Part shown: positions 1 through 11,438 of the stretch, one piece after another | How positions within the stretch are numbered: position 1 is the first letter of the stretch | How the letters are laid out: each line of letters starts with the position of its first letter | Source of the DNA: Helichrysum umbraculigerum | Taxonomy: Eukaryota > Streptophyta > Magnoliopsida > Asterales > Asteraceae | Length of the DNA stretch: 64,000 nt | Direction of reading: 5' to 3' | NCBI GenBank assembly: GCA_949592205.1 | Contig: CATIUR010000004.1 | Coordinates: 93,394,337-93,458,336, forward strand | Translations under genes and position numbers: made by a program | The notes under the pieces: model-generated | The model's input: the letters and a program-made list of their open reading frames with translations, nothing else | What the model was told of the DNA's origin: nothing | Database searches by the model: none

Positions 1-1010
1 TTAAATTCCAAAATCATGGCATATCGCACGCTATCATATATAAGAATTAAGAATAAAGTCATACATTGCTAAAGTTTCTCTCGGAATATCGCCTACTTCT
101 TACATTAATTTTATTTAATAACTCAACAACCTACAGATAGATTGCCTATCGATACATCACATGATGAACTATCTAATATTTCAAAATTTAAGTTCAAATT
201 ATCCTTTGAATTTCCCAGATTTGTTACAAGATTTTCTAAACTTAAAGAGAATACATTTTTAAATGAAAAATTTGGGTTGAAAAATGACTAACATAGAATG
301 CCTTTAAAACAAAGTTCTAAAGTCTACCAATATTTATCGATTTATAACTCATGACAAACACACTTCTTTTCCCCCATCCCCCACTTAAAATAAAGCAATG
401 TCCTCATTGCAAAATAAGGAATCGTAAAATAGGGAATAGAAAAGAAGTGAACAGAAAACTCCCCTGATCTTGAAGAAAAATGCTTTCTTGATCTGATTAT
501 GAAAATATACAACAGCACACTTCCGTAGGCATCACGGTTGCATTTAGCATATGCAACAAGCCTTTAAACCCCTCAGTATCCCGAGTGGATGAGTTATAGT
601 CTCGTGAGGGTTTCCAGGGAACACACCCACAAAGTTCAAAACTGCAAACAAAAACAAGAAAACAACAAGTAGAACAAGAAAACAAAATATAAAATAACTA
701 AAAAATAAAACTACTTATTAACAAATAGAGCAGACAACAGAATCTCGTCGCAAAAACAGCCCTTCGAACCGCCGGCTGGTGCGCACAACCACCGGTTGAG
801 AGTCTGTGCTAACCAAATTCAAAATCTTCGCTCCATTAAATATTAAACTATATAACAAGCATATACATATAATTAACATATAAACAATTTTATACAAAAA
901 AAAAATTTAGTTTTTTTTATAGTTTTCCAACTTAATCGAATAAGCACCCGTTCCCCGATAGAACATCAGTCCAACCGGTTAAGTGTTCCCCGGCAGCGGC
1001 GCCAAAAACT
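1..1010 (-). mobile_element. Internal leader of a Tat/Athila-like Ty3 element
   Basis: This stretch lies on the internal side of the primer-binding site next to the LTR that starts at 1011, so it should be the untranslated leader of a minus-strand element that runs off the left edge of the window. No gag or pol frame is visible; the longest frame (62 aa) resembles nothing I know. At 767-802 it holds degenerate copies of the CAACCGGCGGTTG word that is repeated in the LTR at 2808-4372. Confidence 0.6.
986..1004 (-). promoter_or_regulatory. tRNA-Asp-type primer-binding site
   Basis: Read on the minus strand this is TGGCGCCGCTGCCGGGGAA. That differs by one base from the usual Tat/Athila primer-binding site, TGGCGCCGTTGCCGGGGA, which pairs with the 3' end of tRNA-Asp. 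It lies a few bases inside the LTR that starts at 1011, as expected for a 5' LTR on the minus strand. Confidence 0.75.
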
Positions 1011-2781
1011 TGATGCGTGTGAAAGCGCGTCTTGTTTTATTATTTATAAAGTACAGGAATACCAATCACTACTATCACACAACCAGGCAAGAATACCTGA
1101 TCGAAATAGTATAGCTGTGGTAACTCCAGGTCGATCTCAGGAACACAGGAACGGGTAGTTTATTTATTAAATAAGAAATAACTATTAACTAAGAAAACAG
1201 TAAATAAAGGGGAACGTTTTAGTTCCGTGAAAACATTCAATATTAATTAATAACCAAACCAAACAACATAAAACAAGATAGAGTGAACAGATAAACAATT
1301 GGAGATAAACATGTAATTGCTCAGAGTCTTCACACTCAGATTCATATTATCCGGTTCATGTGTTTTGATTGTCTGATTGTGATTTCTTTTATATTAACTT
1401 AGATACTAATCAAAGAGTCCAAGTTAAATGTAAATTAGCCAACTTTCCGGGTCCAACTAATTTCTACAACCTAGATTCCCACATTAAACATCGATCCGAT
1501 GTCGCAAGAATGTTGCTCTATTACGTGCTTTTCCCTCGATTGTGCATTAAGTATTCACAACTTGATATGATTAACCCTAATGGTATGATTCAACAATACC
1601 TAATAATTTCTTATTGTCTTAATCATTTTAGATTGTATAATTCATAACTTCTTAACCTCTCAAACTCAATATATTAAGCAATGATTAATAAATCTAGATT
1701 CAATAACCATCAATAATCAATAATATTCAAGGAACTCAATCTCATCAATACTATTAATCACGTTAAGAATTATTAACTAAAAATCCCCAACAATTAAGGT
1801 TCAATGGGTAACATAACAATATTCAATCAGACAAATCATTCAAAACACAATTATAACCTTCAAACAATCATAATCAATGATTATTAAACTATACAATTAA
1901 CAATAATTCTAATCCATGACTCAATCATACAAAATCAGATTCATATCCCAAAACAAGACACATAGACATGTTTGAATTGAAATCGGAACAAGATAAGCAA
2001 ACCAAATCATAAACCGAATGAAGTAGAATCAATAGGAATTGATCCTAGCCTTTCCGCCTTCGAATCGCCATCGTTTCGCCCCCAAAATGGGGAAAAAAAC
2101 CCCTCTGGTCGTTTGTAGTTGTATTAGGGTTTTTGGTATGAAGTTATGGTTCTAAAACCCTAAAATCGGACTTAAATGGCTGAAAAAGTCATCCATACGG
2201 CGTATGGAAATTCCATACTGCGTATGGATGTAAAAGCCCATAAATCCAGCCCGCGATAACATGTTTCAGCCCAGTTTTCAATCCATACGGCGTATGGAAT
2301 TCCATACGCCGTATGGATGCAATATTAGTCTAGGGTGTAAAAACGAAAGTTGTAGCCCTGTATGTTAGCTAAATTCTCCAAGTTGAATCACCCCAATCGG
2401 AGTTCGTATGAAGAAGTTATAGCCAAAATAGTAACAGCATATCCGAAAACTCAGATTTTACACTTTTCTTCATTTTCAGCTCATCTTTCGTTCTCTTTCC
2501 GATTCGAGCTTCATTTACACCTATTCCAATCCAATATTGCCTATATTCACTCTCTTAGCTTCTTTTCCTCGATCCAATCTTCTCTTGTCCAATGTTTTAT
2601 TCTTTTAGCAAATTTTCTTCGCAATAAGCTCATTTTCTGTTTCTTTTCGATCCAAGCTCCAAATAAACTCCTAAATGCAAATATAAACGAAATAAGTATC
2701 TTATTCATACAAAATTCATTAGAAACCTAACTAACAAAGGGGTAATTAGTACTATAATATAGTACATTTTGGCGTTTATCA
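1011..2781 (-). mobile_element. 5' LTR of a Tat/Athila-like Ty3 element
   Basis: The segment starts TGATGCGTGT and ends GCGTTTATCA on the plus strand, so it has TG...CA ends on either strand. A primer-binding site flanks its left side. Length is about 1.77 kb. Read on the minus strand it begins TGATAAACGCCAAAATG. No coding capacity is seen; a 122-residue frame at 2362-2730 is low-complexity. The element body lies to the left and is cut by the window edge. The left part of this LTR matches the right part of the LTR at 2808-4372 in inverted orientation. Confidence 0.75.
2193..2316. repeat. Array of CCATACGGCGTATGG palindromes
   Basis: Four copies of a 15-base odd palindrome occur in two tight pairs: 2193-2207 and 2213-2227 (one mismatch), then 2283-2297 and 2302-2316. 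The arms are perfect inverted repeats around one central base. They lie about 460-590 bases from the minus-strand LTR start, probably in the promoter region. Function is unknown. Confidence 0.85.
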
Positions 2782-2807
2782 CTATACTTATCCTTAAACT
2801 TGAGATA

Positions 2808-4372
2808 TGATAACATCAAATAATGTGATATTTATATATTTATAATCCATATATTTCATATGTCTTTTATTGCATTTATGTTAATTTAGATACTTAATTT
2901 GTTTGTATTTGCAAAATAGGTATAAAAGATGAAGATTGAAGGAAAGAACGGAAAAAGCAAAAGAAATAAAGAAAAACTAAAAAGAAATGAAGACCTTGAG
3001 AAAATGGAGCTTTAAAAGAAGATTAAAATGACATTATTAAAGAAATGGGCCAAGAAAAGAGTTAAGATCCGTAATTGGAGTGAAGGAAGCCCAAGAAGAG
3101 GCCTGGCCTGAATTTGAAACATTCTGGAAAACAAGACCAACCGGCGGTTGGAATTACCGGCCGGCGGTTGAATATTTAAATTAAAGTCGGTAAAGATCGT
3201 AGAGTTTGACTTGGAGAACAAGTACTCCAACCGGCGGTTGAGAACTCCAACCGGCGGTTGTACTGGCGGTTTGAAAAAACTATAAATAGAGGCTTAGTTT
3301 AGACTAAACCATATACGATTTCAATTACCAAAATTCGACTTTAGGGTTTAGGTTTCGACTAGAATACGAATTTGGAGGGTAAGGAGCTAGGGTTTGAAGG
3401 TTTTTAACCCTAGAAGAGCTGATTCATTAATTGGGTTCGATTCTTTATCCTTGTATTCTTAAATATGCTATTTAATTATATTTGGGATATTGTTTATTTA
3501 ACTTTGATTATGAATTAAGTTTCTTATTGTGTTTATTTAGATGAATGTTAATTGAAATTATATTTAGAATTTATGTTTACGTTGTTATGAATTTATTAAA
3601 TATTTATTATACTTTCCCGATAATTGTGTTAAACGTATGCTTAAGTTGTTTTTAACATAGTTAATTAATTTATATGCTATACTTAAATTAATTATGAACT
3701 TGAAACTATGACTGGTAATAGGTTAAGAACATTAGACTTTTGAATATATTTAATGTGGTTATCATAAACTCTTGTATGCTACAAGGTTGCCTATAAGGTT
3801 ATAATAGATTGCTGAAAGGTTTAACTGAATATTATTTGGGTGAGTAATGCTACTAAGAGGGACCTCTATAGCATATTTGTAATGAATCTAGTACTTTTCC
3901 TTAATAATATAAGGTAGTCCACTTTGTTTAAAGAGATTATCTATATTCGTGAATTCACCAATATATTAGACAACGATAAAATAAATGTAAAGGAGAATTA
4001 GAAGATTAGGTTAAAGATAGTCTAAGTAAATACAATCTTCTCTCTGCAATTATTATTTCTATTTGTTCCTAATACCTTAGTTGAACTAGTTATTTGTAAA
4101 TTAGTATCAATATGAATATACATCCATACGGAATTAAAACGTACCCCCTTGAACTGTATATTCATTGTAAATAATTGTTAATAATTGTAATATTAATATA
4201 GGAAGTAATTAACTATTTTATTTTCTCGTTCCCTGTGTTCGATACCTAGACTTACTTGTAAAAGCTATATTATACGAATGGGTATTCTTGTCTTGCTTGT
4301 GTGATATTATTATTTAAGTATTTCCACTTTATTAAAACTTGTTATTTTGCACTCTAATCACACGACATCAAG
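2808..4372 (+). mobile_element. Solo Tat/Athila-like LTR with 5-bp target duplication
   Basis: It begins TGATAACATC and ends ACGACATCA. The pentamer AGATA flanks it on both sides (2803-2807 and 4373-4377), which defines a solo LTR of 1565 bp left by recombination between two LTRs. It is in plus orientation, opposite to its relative at 1011-2781, and only 26 bases separate the two. A TATA box lies at 3281. No coding frame is present. Confidence 0.9.
3138..3288 (+). promoter_or_regulatory. LTR promoter: palindrome array plus TATA box
   Basis: Three perfect copies of CAACCGGCGGTTG (3138-3150, 3228-3240, 3248-3260) and two imperfect ones (about 3161-3170 and 3263-3273) stand directly upstream of TATAAATAGAGG, which starts at 3281. 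The last copy ends 7 bases before the TATA box. Reiterated palindromes in this position resemble the enhancer boxes known in the plant LTRs Tnt1 and Tto1; activator binding is an inference. Confidence 0.65.
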
Positions 4373-4377
4373 ATACA

Positions 4378-4848
4378 AGTAGGTCTTGTATGTATGGATT
4401 ACATCTTCTTGATATAGTTCTAGCTATCCTGAATAAGATAGTAATAAATGACTATTTTCAGAAGTGTAGTGAAATACATGACTGACATGTGTAGTCAAGA
4501 TAGAATTTGTTCCTTCAATTAGCTATTGAAGTATGATACCACTGGGCCCCCTCATTAGAATTAATTAAGATGTGTGTATGGTCATACCCAAATAAAATCC
4601 AGATGTGTCTCGATTGATTTGGTAATCTTAATTGATTATTGGAATGAGAATCAGAATCATTAAATTATGGAATGACTTTGATCCATATTCATGTTTAACA
4701 AAGGTATCTGAAACAAAGGGATAGTAAACACTGAAATCATTTTAATATATTTTAAGAAACTATACTTAAATATTTTCTGGGAGCCTTGGCGTGTTGCTAG
4801 ATGCTTACCAATGTTATTGCCTTTATTATGACATGCTAAAGTGGGAGC
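4378..4848 (+). mobile_element. 3' internal remnant of a Copia element
   Basis: Non-coding sequence ends in a polypurine tract (AAAGTGGGAGC) directly before the LTR at 4849. It looks like the 3' untranslated part of a Copia element whose body was lost or displaced when the solo LTR at 2808-4372 inserted to its left. No pol frame is visible. Confidence 0.5.
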
Positions 4849-5489
4849 TGTTGAGAAATGACCATGTCAAATAAACGCATGTCCGGAAATGTTTAAGCCT
4901 ACGGGGTCACACGCGTTAACACGTAGATACCGCTTATTTAACAAAGTTAAGTTAACTGTAATAACTAGTTGAGTTATTTAATTAATTTGAGGTCATTTAA
5001 TAAATGTTACTAAGTGATAAAGTACAAGGTGAAAGTTATTAAGACTAAACTATTACTTCTAATTACTTAAAGGGTTTATAATTAATTAATAATAAAAGGT
5101 TATTATTATTTAATTATAAAAAGATTATATTAATATATATATGACCCTTGGCCTCTATTCTATTGAATATCTCTCTTTTTTTGTGTGGTTTTGCCGACGG
5201 ACGAAAAGTCAAAATAAAACCCCACGTGGTTTGTTTCTTTTGCGTAAAACACAAAAGGAGAAGAAGGTATTATATTGGTAAATTAAATTAGCATTCGGGT
5301 GATGATCAACAACGTGTTGTGTGTGCGATCGTAGAGGGGTTTTACTTTAAACCCTAACTAACTATATTATTATAGTTTGATTGGAACTTTGCTAAAAGGT
5401 ACACATCTCGATATTAACTAATTATAAATACGTGTTTATATGCTTCCACAATTGTGTGACAATTTGAATATATTTGTTTGCAATACTCT

Positions 5490-5493
<4 letters not shown>
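4849..5493 (+). mobile_element. Copia 3' LTR
   Basis: It begins TGTTGAGAAATG straight after the polypurine tract and ends near CTCTAACA where a TA microsatellite begins. Length is about 645 bp. The target duplication cannot be checked because the left half of the element is missing. Confidence 0.55.

Positions 5494-5542
<49 letters not shown>
5493..5542. repeat. (TA)n microsatellite
   Basis: About 25 TA units between the Copia LTR and a CACTA-type subterminal array. Confidence 0.95.
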
Positions 5543-5544
<2 letters not shown>

Positions 5545-5546
5545 TT

Positions 5547-6225
5547 TCATAATGTAAAATAATGTGTATACACACAAGAATGGTTACCAACGACCAATAG
5601 TCGTGGTTGTATTATCCAAAAAATTGTTGGTAAAAGAAGAGGGAACTTTTCCCCCAAAATGAAAAAAATCTCCAACGAATTTTGCAACAAATTCATTATT
5701 GCTGAAAAAGGCGGGATTTTTCCCTCCAAACAAAAAAAAAAAATTCCAACGAATTTGTCATTGCTAAAAAATTGCGGGATATTTCCCTCCAAAATAATAA
5801 AATTTTCAATGAAATTTGCAACGATATCTTTTGTGGCTAATCTCATTCAAAAAAATATTCAATCTTCTATTATGAAAAATCATTGGTAGAATCGTTGGTA
5901 AATACGCCAATTCACCAATGAAGGCTTGGTTGTGGGTACATAACGTTGGTAAATTAATTCTCCAACGACCTTATGTTGTTGATGATTATTTAATTCAAGT
6001 TTACCCACGATTATGAATGAAAAAGTTGTTAGTAAAATTAGCGGGAAGCTTCCCTCCAAAAATTTGGAAAACTTCCACGAATTTACCAACGAATTTGTCG
6101 TGGTTAAATTAAAAAACTGATTTTATCAAAAGTTGTTGATAAAATCGTTGGTAAAATGATAATTTACCAACGATTATATAGTCGTTGATAAAGAAGTTGT
6201 TGGTACTGCCATGATTTCTAGTACT
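5547..6225. mobile_element. CACTA-like terminal region
   Basis: The words TTACCAACGA and TCGTTGGTAA recur in both orientations through this stretch, in the style of the subterminal transposase-binding repeats of CACTA (En/Spm) elements. The right edge reads GATTTCTAGTA, close to the inverse of CACTAGAAATC. No transposase frame and no left end are visible, so this is a fragment or one end of a non-autonomous copy. Confidence 0.5.
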
Positions 6226-7150
6226 TCCTTTTTGAGATGTCCTACAAAAAAAAGTAACATTTCCATTTCTTGAAAGTTGCCAAGTTGAAATTTCCTACTT
6301 GTCTATCATCATTAGAGGTTGCAAAATGAACTGGCTAACTAACGGGTGGAAATGTGTAATTTGGTGCCAGTCTGATGGGTAGTATCAGGTTGCGCCGTTT
6401 GGGTGACCCACAAACATGCTTTTCTCCACTTATAAAGTTAATATATTTTTAATACATACATTCTAAAAAATTTGGCACATCTTCTTACTTTTCAAGTACT
6501 TGAAAGTTGAAATCACCTTATACCTTGTAATCAATAAAAGCAAGCCAATGCAAATTAAATGTTCACTCCTATATATAAAACCGAAATCAAATTAAGATGA
6601 TTAACTAAGCACACTATATTTAGACAGATTTTAACATTAGGTTATGAAAGTAAATACAACCCAAACGAAGTAATCCAGCAAAAATGTAACTCGAATCAAT
6701 TACTCGAATAAATTTACTTTATGCATCATATAATTAAAAAAAATTACGAAATAGTTATTAACTGCTTTTTGCGAATAACCTGTAAGTAATTAATGAACTA
6801 TATATGATTACAAAACCAATTGGACATTTTCAATATTGTAATTAAAGAAGTAATACAATTTTAATACCCTTAATTTAACTTTCAATCCATTTGTTTATTA
6901 AGTTTAATCCTTTAGCCAAACCCATTTGGCAAGCTAGAGATAAAAAAAACCCATCCTCATTTATATATCAATGGGTCACAATTGTCAACTCTACTTATCA
7001 TTGTTACAAAGAAACAATTAGGAACCATTGAATTCCACTATATGTCTGTATTGACCAATATTTCGACTTCAAAAGGTAGTCAAATACTTTCATAGACCTA
7101 TTAGTCAAGTCGAACTTCAGAATTTCTACGGATGAAAGGAGTGATGGTAA
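6226..7150. other. No recognisable feature
   Basis: AT-rich sequence with no long frame, no terminal repeats and no tandem structure that I can support. Confidence 0.5.
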
Positions 7151-7233
7151 GATACTTTAAAGGGGTCTATAATGATACATTAACAGCATCAGCAGCCAAT
7201 GAAAAATTAGCTGATAAGCGAGAAGTGTCATAC

Positions 7234-7591
7234 CTAGCTTAACATTTCGTTTGGTCATGAAATATAACGAAGCTCCAAAACTACTTGCTAAGATAAGCCC
7301 GGGAACATCTACAGCAGAAAGAACACCAACTGGTGAAGAGGAACCATTAACATAAGTTAACACAGCTAGAGCTCCATACACTCCTGCCTCGATGCTCAAA
7401 TCACGAGCAGATGGTGCTTCGACTGAAATGGGTGGATTCTTCATGGAACCTTGTACCCACTGAGGCATTGATCCCATTTGCGGAGCATTTACGTATTTAA
7501 CATCAGCATAACGAATGCTACTATTTACAACTTTCCATGCTCTCCTCTGTGATAAGCTCTGCATCATCAACATATCATAGGCAGCCTCTAC
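7234..7591 (-). pseudogene. Single exon of a CPP1-like (DUF3353) plastid gene
   Basis: The minus strand reads VEAAYDMLMMQSLSQRRAWK and then a segment containing SMPQWVQGSMKNPPISVEAP, DVPGLILASSFGASLYFMTK and NVKLG. This matches the middle of CPP1-type proteins (chaperone-like protein of POR1, DUF3353), J-like thylakoid or envelope proteins that stabilise protochlorophyllide oxidoreductase. A splice acceptor (CCAG) precedes 7591 and a donor (GTATGA) starts at 7233, so this is one exon of 358 bases. The following exon, which should encode the last membrane segments, is not found in the next kilobase, and no upstream exons were recognised. I infer a captured or stranded fragment. An intact gene with very long introns is less likely. 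Confidence 0.6.
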
Positions 7592-7600
7592 CTGGTAAGT

Positions 7601-8160
7601 AGTTGGGCTGTATTAGTATAACTAGAAGTAGACAAAACACTTGTAACTCAGCAGATTGAAAGGAAGAATTACAAAAAGAATGTTGCCATATCGAGGCATC
7701 AACTAAACTATAACATCACTTCACTGGGGACCTAACCAAGTATCAAAACGCAGATCCTACCCTGTACTGTACACATATCAGCCCGTTCCTACTAAATAAT
7801 CAACCTCAATAAGATCATGAATGCGGCTCAAAATCCCATGATTGAATTTCCCAGAAATTATATAGTGATGCATTGAGAATAAGAAATTTAATTGCCCGCT
7901 GATAAATCCAACCTTAATTATGTTACAAATTGCCCATATCTCTCAGGCATCACCAAGAAATAACTGTAACTATAAGCAAGTTATTCATATTCTTGTATTA
8001 ATGCCCCATATGCACACAGTATCTTATCTCAGCAAGATAGCAAAGTTTCTAGAATAGAATTAAGGTAAAAGGATTATAATATCAAGCCACGTATGCATAT
8101 ACCATAAAAATATGAAAAATACGACCATAATAGCCCTAAATCTGAAATTAATACAATCCA
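7601..8160. other. No recognisable feature
   Basis: This should hold upstream intron or exon sequence if the CPP1-like exon belonged to a complete gene, but no exon could be recognised on the minus strand and no repeat structure is visible. Confidence 0.4.
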
Positions 8161-8163
8161 AAA

Positions 8164-8543
8164 CCACTACCAGAAAAATGGGTATTTGGGAGGGGGCAAA
8201 AATGTGCCGAATGCACAAAAAACCGTGCCAAATGGTATTTGGCACACCTTTGGTACGGTTTTGGCTTTGTCATAAATACGAGGGTACCAAATACATTTGA
8301 TTCTGCATAAAACTGTGTCAAATAGTATTTGGCACAACTTTTAAGTCGATGTGCCAAAGATTGGAATTTGGCTCGGTGATGGAAAACCTGTACCAAATGC
8401 ACATTTGGTATGGTTCTGTTCCCTTGCCAAAAACATTAGGCACAATTTTTATTTCCTATTCCAAAAGCATTTGGCACACTTTTGTGCTTTTGACAAACAC
8501 ATTTGGGCATATGGCACGATTTAGTATATTTTTGTAAATTCAA

Positions 8544-8545
<2 letters not shown>
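8164..8545 (+). mobile_element. CACTA element left end with subterminal repeats
   Basis: It starts CACTACCAGAAAAATGG, a typical CACTA terminus, followed by about ten copies of ATTTGGCAC and its reverse complement. The array breaks off at a TA microsatellite at 8546. No matching right end was found, so the element is truncated or its far end has decayed. Confidence 0.65.

Positions 8546-8595
<50 letters not shown>
8546..8595. repeat. (TA)n flank, left of MITE
   Basis: About 25 TA units directly abutting the left terminal inverted repeat of the MITE at 8596. Confidence 0.95.
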
Positions 8596-8598
<3 letters not shown>

Positions 8599-9145
8599 GA
8601 GGATCCAGAGGGAAGCACTTTTTTTGGGGGAAGTAGGGAAGTGTAATATTCATTATGATGCATCTTAACTTCGTTAATACATTTGTCGAAAATTCAAAAG
8701 TGAAATTTAATAAATGTTAATCAGAATGGATGTTATGAATGTTAAGCTTCCATGATAAATTCTTTTTGTAGGTTATAACATCAGTTGATGAATTTTATAT
8801 CCCAATTCGTTAATATTCGTCGTGATGAATGTTAACTTAACTTTCATCACGATGAATGTTAAAATAAAATTAATGTTACTTTTTAACATTCATCGTGATG
8901 AATGTTAAGTTAATATTCACCACGATGAATATTAACGTTTTATTAAATAATTATTCATAAACTAATGTTATGACTTAAAATTGACTTTCATATGTTAATA
9001 TATCTTTATATCATCGATTTTGATTACTATATATGAGTAAAATTAATTCTATCTTTGATATTTGTATTGGCGAATTTAAGATGCTTTGTGATGAATATTA
9101 CACTTCCCTACTTCCCCCAAAAAATTGCTTCCCTCTTGATCCCTC

Positions 9146-9148
<3 letters not shown>
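8596..9148. mobile_element. MITE inserted in a TA microsatellite (Micron-like)
   Basis: Terminal inverted repeats of about 70 bases: the left side runs from GGGAGGATCCAGAGGGAAG and its inverse ends at 9148 with CTTGATCCCTCCCC. Inside are several mirrored copies of AACATTCATCGTGATGAATG. Both sides are (TA)n runs of about 50 bases, as in the Micron family of rice. There is no coding frame; length is 553 bp. Confidence 0.8.

Positions 9149-9202
<54 letters not shown>
9149..9202. repeat. (TA)n flank, right of MITE
   Basis: About 27 TA units directly abutting the right terminal inverted repeat of the MITE. Confidence 0.95.
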
Positions 9203-9203
<1 letters not shown>

Positions 9204-10110
9204 CAAAAACTCATGATGTAAATCTAATTCAACTCCATATATTATTGAAAATAATAATCATATCATAGTTACAACAAATAACATTTACATGACAGAGACA
9301 TCATAGTTTACATAGTTATAATGATATCTACTACTCCAAACAAACATATAGATCGAAGTTATCTAATATTTTCGACTATTGAATAAATCTCATTTTGTTT
9401 TGCCGTCCTGTTGTTGCTTGAGAATTGCTCCATATCTTGTTTTCATAAACATGTCAAGGCTAAAGCACAAGCCAGTAACCCAGTAGTCAAACGTAGTTAT
9501 AGCCCAGCTGATACATTTCCGTAAGCTATATGAATGATCTGTTACGAGAAAAACATAAGACAACAGACACATCAGAGGTCAAAATCACCACAAAATCACC
9601 CCAACAATTTAGAATACCATAAGGACTTCCATGTTAGTATCGACTATGGAAGGTCCATTATCATCGTGAAGTTCACACTCATCTCCATACCATTCTTTCA
9701 CAATTTCATCTTCACCCTCTTGACCTGCATACAAGGTTATAAGACTAATAATATACTATCACTTAATAATCAAGTGATTGAGACACATTACCATCATAAC
9801 TGATATTATTTATAACATTTTAAACTTGCATATTATATAATTCATTAAACATCAGAAAGATCACAACAATGGAAGCTAATACCCGATTGGGTATTACACA
9901 AGTACTAAACCAAATTTAAAAAAAAAACATGCATATACACAAAATACAGTGGTCATGTTGACAATCGCGAAAATGAGTGTATATGCGCATGATAAAAAAC
10001 TTCAATTCACAACATAATAGATCATCATCTACAATAACTAGATCTGAATGGATGATTACAAGAGGAGCAATTGAAGTTCCGCATCCTATGAAAATAAAAT
10101 TTACCATATA
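9203..10110. other. Unrecognised; weak exon candidate on the minus strand
   Basis: No gene is recognised. On the minus strand a GTATGCAG acceptor-like site leads into an acidic 36-codon stretch (about 9729 down to 9622, GEDEIVKEWYGDECELHD and so on) ending in a stop. A 60-residue frame at 9390-9572 on the same strand resembles nothing I know. These could be last exons of a decayed transposase or captured gene. Confidence 0.25.
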
Positions 10111-10960
10111 TATGGCCACCGGGTAGTGAAACTGTCAAAGTTGACTTTACCTATTAGCCATTCGATCACACTGACTTTCAATCCGGACCGTCTGATAATG
10201 GATTTTCGGTTTTCTCGGCGGTTATCACAATCTCTCCTGCGTCTACAACCGCTCGCACGTTCCTTAACCGTCCGGATGCCATTCCGATTAAAGCCTGCTA
10301 TCAATTGCTAAATCATCAATTAACTCTTTTCTCTCTCAAAAACAAAATCAACATTAAATCTAGGGTTGCGAGCACCATATCGACATGTATTGTGCCGGGG
10401 GAATTCTGTGACTTTTTTTATATCTTATCTTCTTCAATCGCAATGATTTGGGTAAACTCTTCTGAAATCAATGATTGATTGTGGGTTTTGAAGTCTTCGT
10501 GATGATAAAGAGTTTTCTCACACCCGGTAAAATGTTTATGTTTCTTTATATTGTATATTGTATGGTTATGAACTTATGATTCATTAGAAATAACTTAAGT
10601 TTTACAAAGTTTGCTGTAATTTTTGATGAATCATTCTTTGGAATCTGACTTTATATTATCTTACTGATCGAAAGGTTATTTAATTTATGTATAATTGTAA
10701 TGCACCTGAGTCATTTTTTGAAATTGTTTCATACTATTTGAGGTTGAATCACCTCTTTTGTGGTTCTAGGCTCGTATTCAAGAACTGCGTTGACTTATTT
10801 GGACAACGAGGGTATTCATCTCATGTATATAAGTATATCGCTGCTCTGTATTTATCTCAGGCGAACACAAAAGTAGGAGAAACTGCACCAGGTGTGGCAA
10901 CTGGGATGAATATTGTCCCTTCGTGAGAGGTTATCAGTTGACTCTGTCATATGTAATTTT
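10111..10960 (+). other. Gene-like fragments with a possible transit peptide
   Basis: At 10201 an ATG opens a short basic, Ser/Arg/Leu-rich frame (MDFRFSRRLSQSLLRLQP...) resembling a mitochondrial or plastid presequence; it stops at 10311. At 10771-10926, after a TTCTAG acceptor-like site, a second frame reads RLVFKNCVDLFGQRGYSSHV and continues for about 30 residues. The two are not joined in one frame and the product is not recognised. They may be decayed or captured exons of one gene. Confidence 0.25.
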
Positions 10961-11438
10961 TTTTGTTGCTAATACTGAAATATAAATGGTATCTCGATTC
11001 AAGACTCTTGACTTATTGCTACGTTATAACTAGCAAAATGTTGTTGAATGTTTTTCTCAATCTGTCAGAACCTTGACTATACATTCAACTAGGACTGATG
11101 ATGATTCTAACCCTTACGGAACATCATTGTTGAATGGGGAAATCTCATTTATCAAATAATTAACTTTGATAATTTTATGCGTATATGTGTTATCCCTTAT
11201 GATCCTTATTAGTACTATCATAAAGTTAATTTCTTTCATTCCAGATGCTTGGATGGTCATTGATAACTTTATTCCGAGGCATGCCTAATTCAACATGACT
11301 TTTCGTCTTTTTGTGGTAGATAACTTCCGTAACTCATGGCTGTAGATTGCTTGAAAATCTTCTGCTATTGTTCTTATTAATGGTCTTACAGCTATTCATA
11401 TTGGTATTGTAGGATTCATGCTATTTACACTATGAGAA

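Noticed and set aside
2362..2730. 122-residue frame
   Set aside because: Inside an LTR, rich in F, S and L from pyrimidine-rich DNA; no motif.
8164..10130. Complete CACTA element ending at GGGTAGTG near 10125
   Set aside because: Only the first seven bases match the left end and there are no subterminal repeats on that side.
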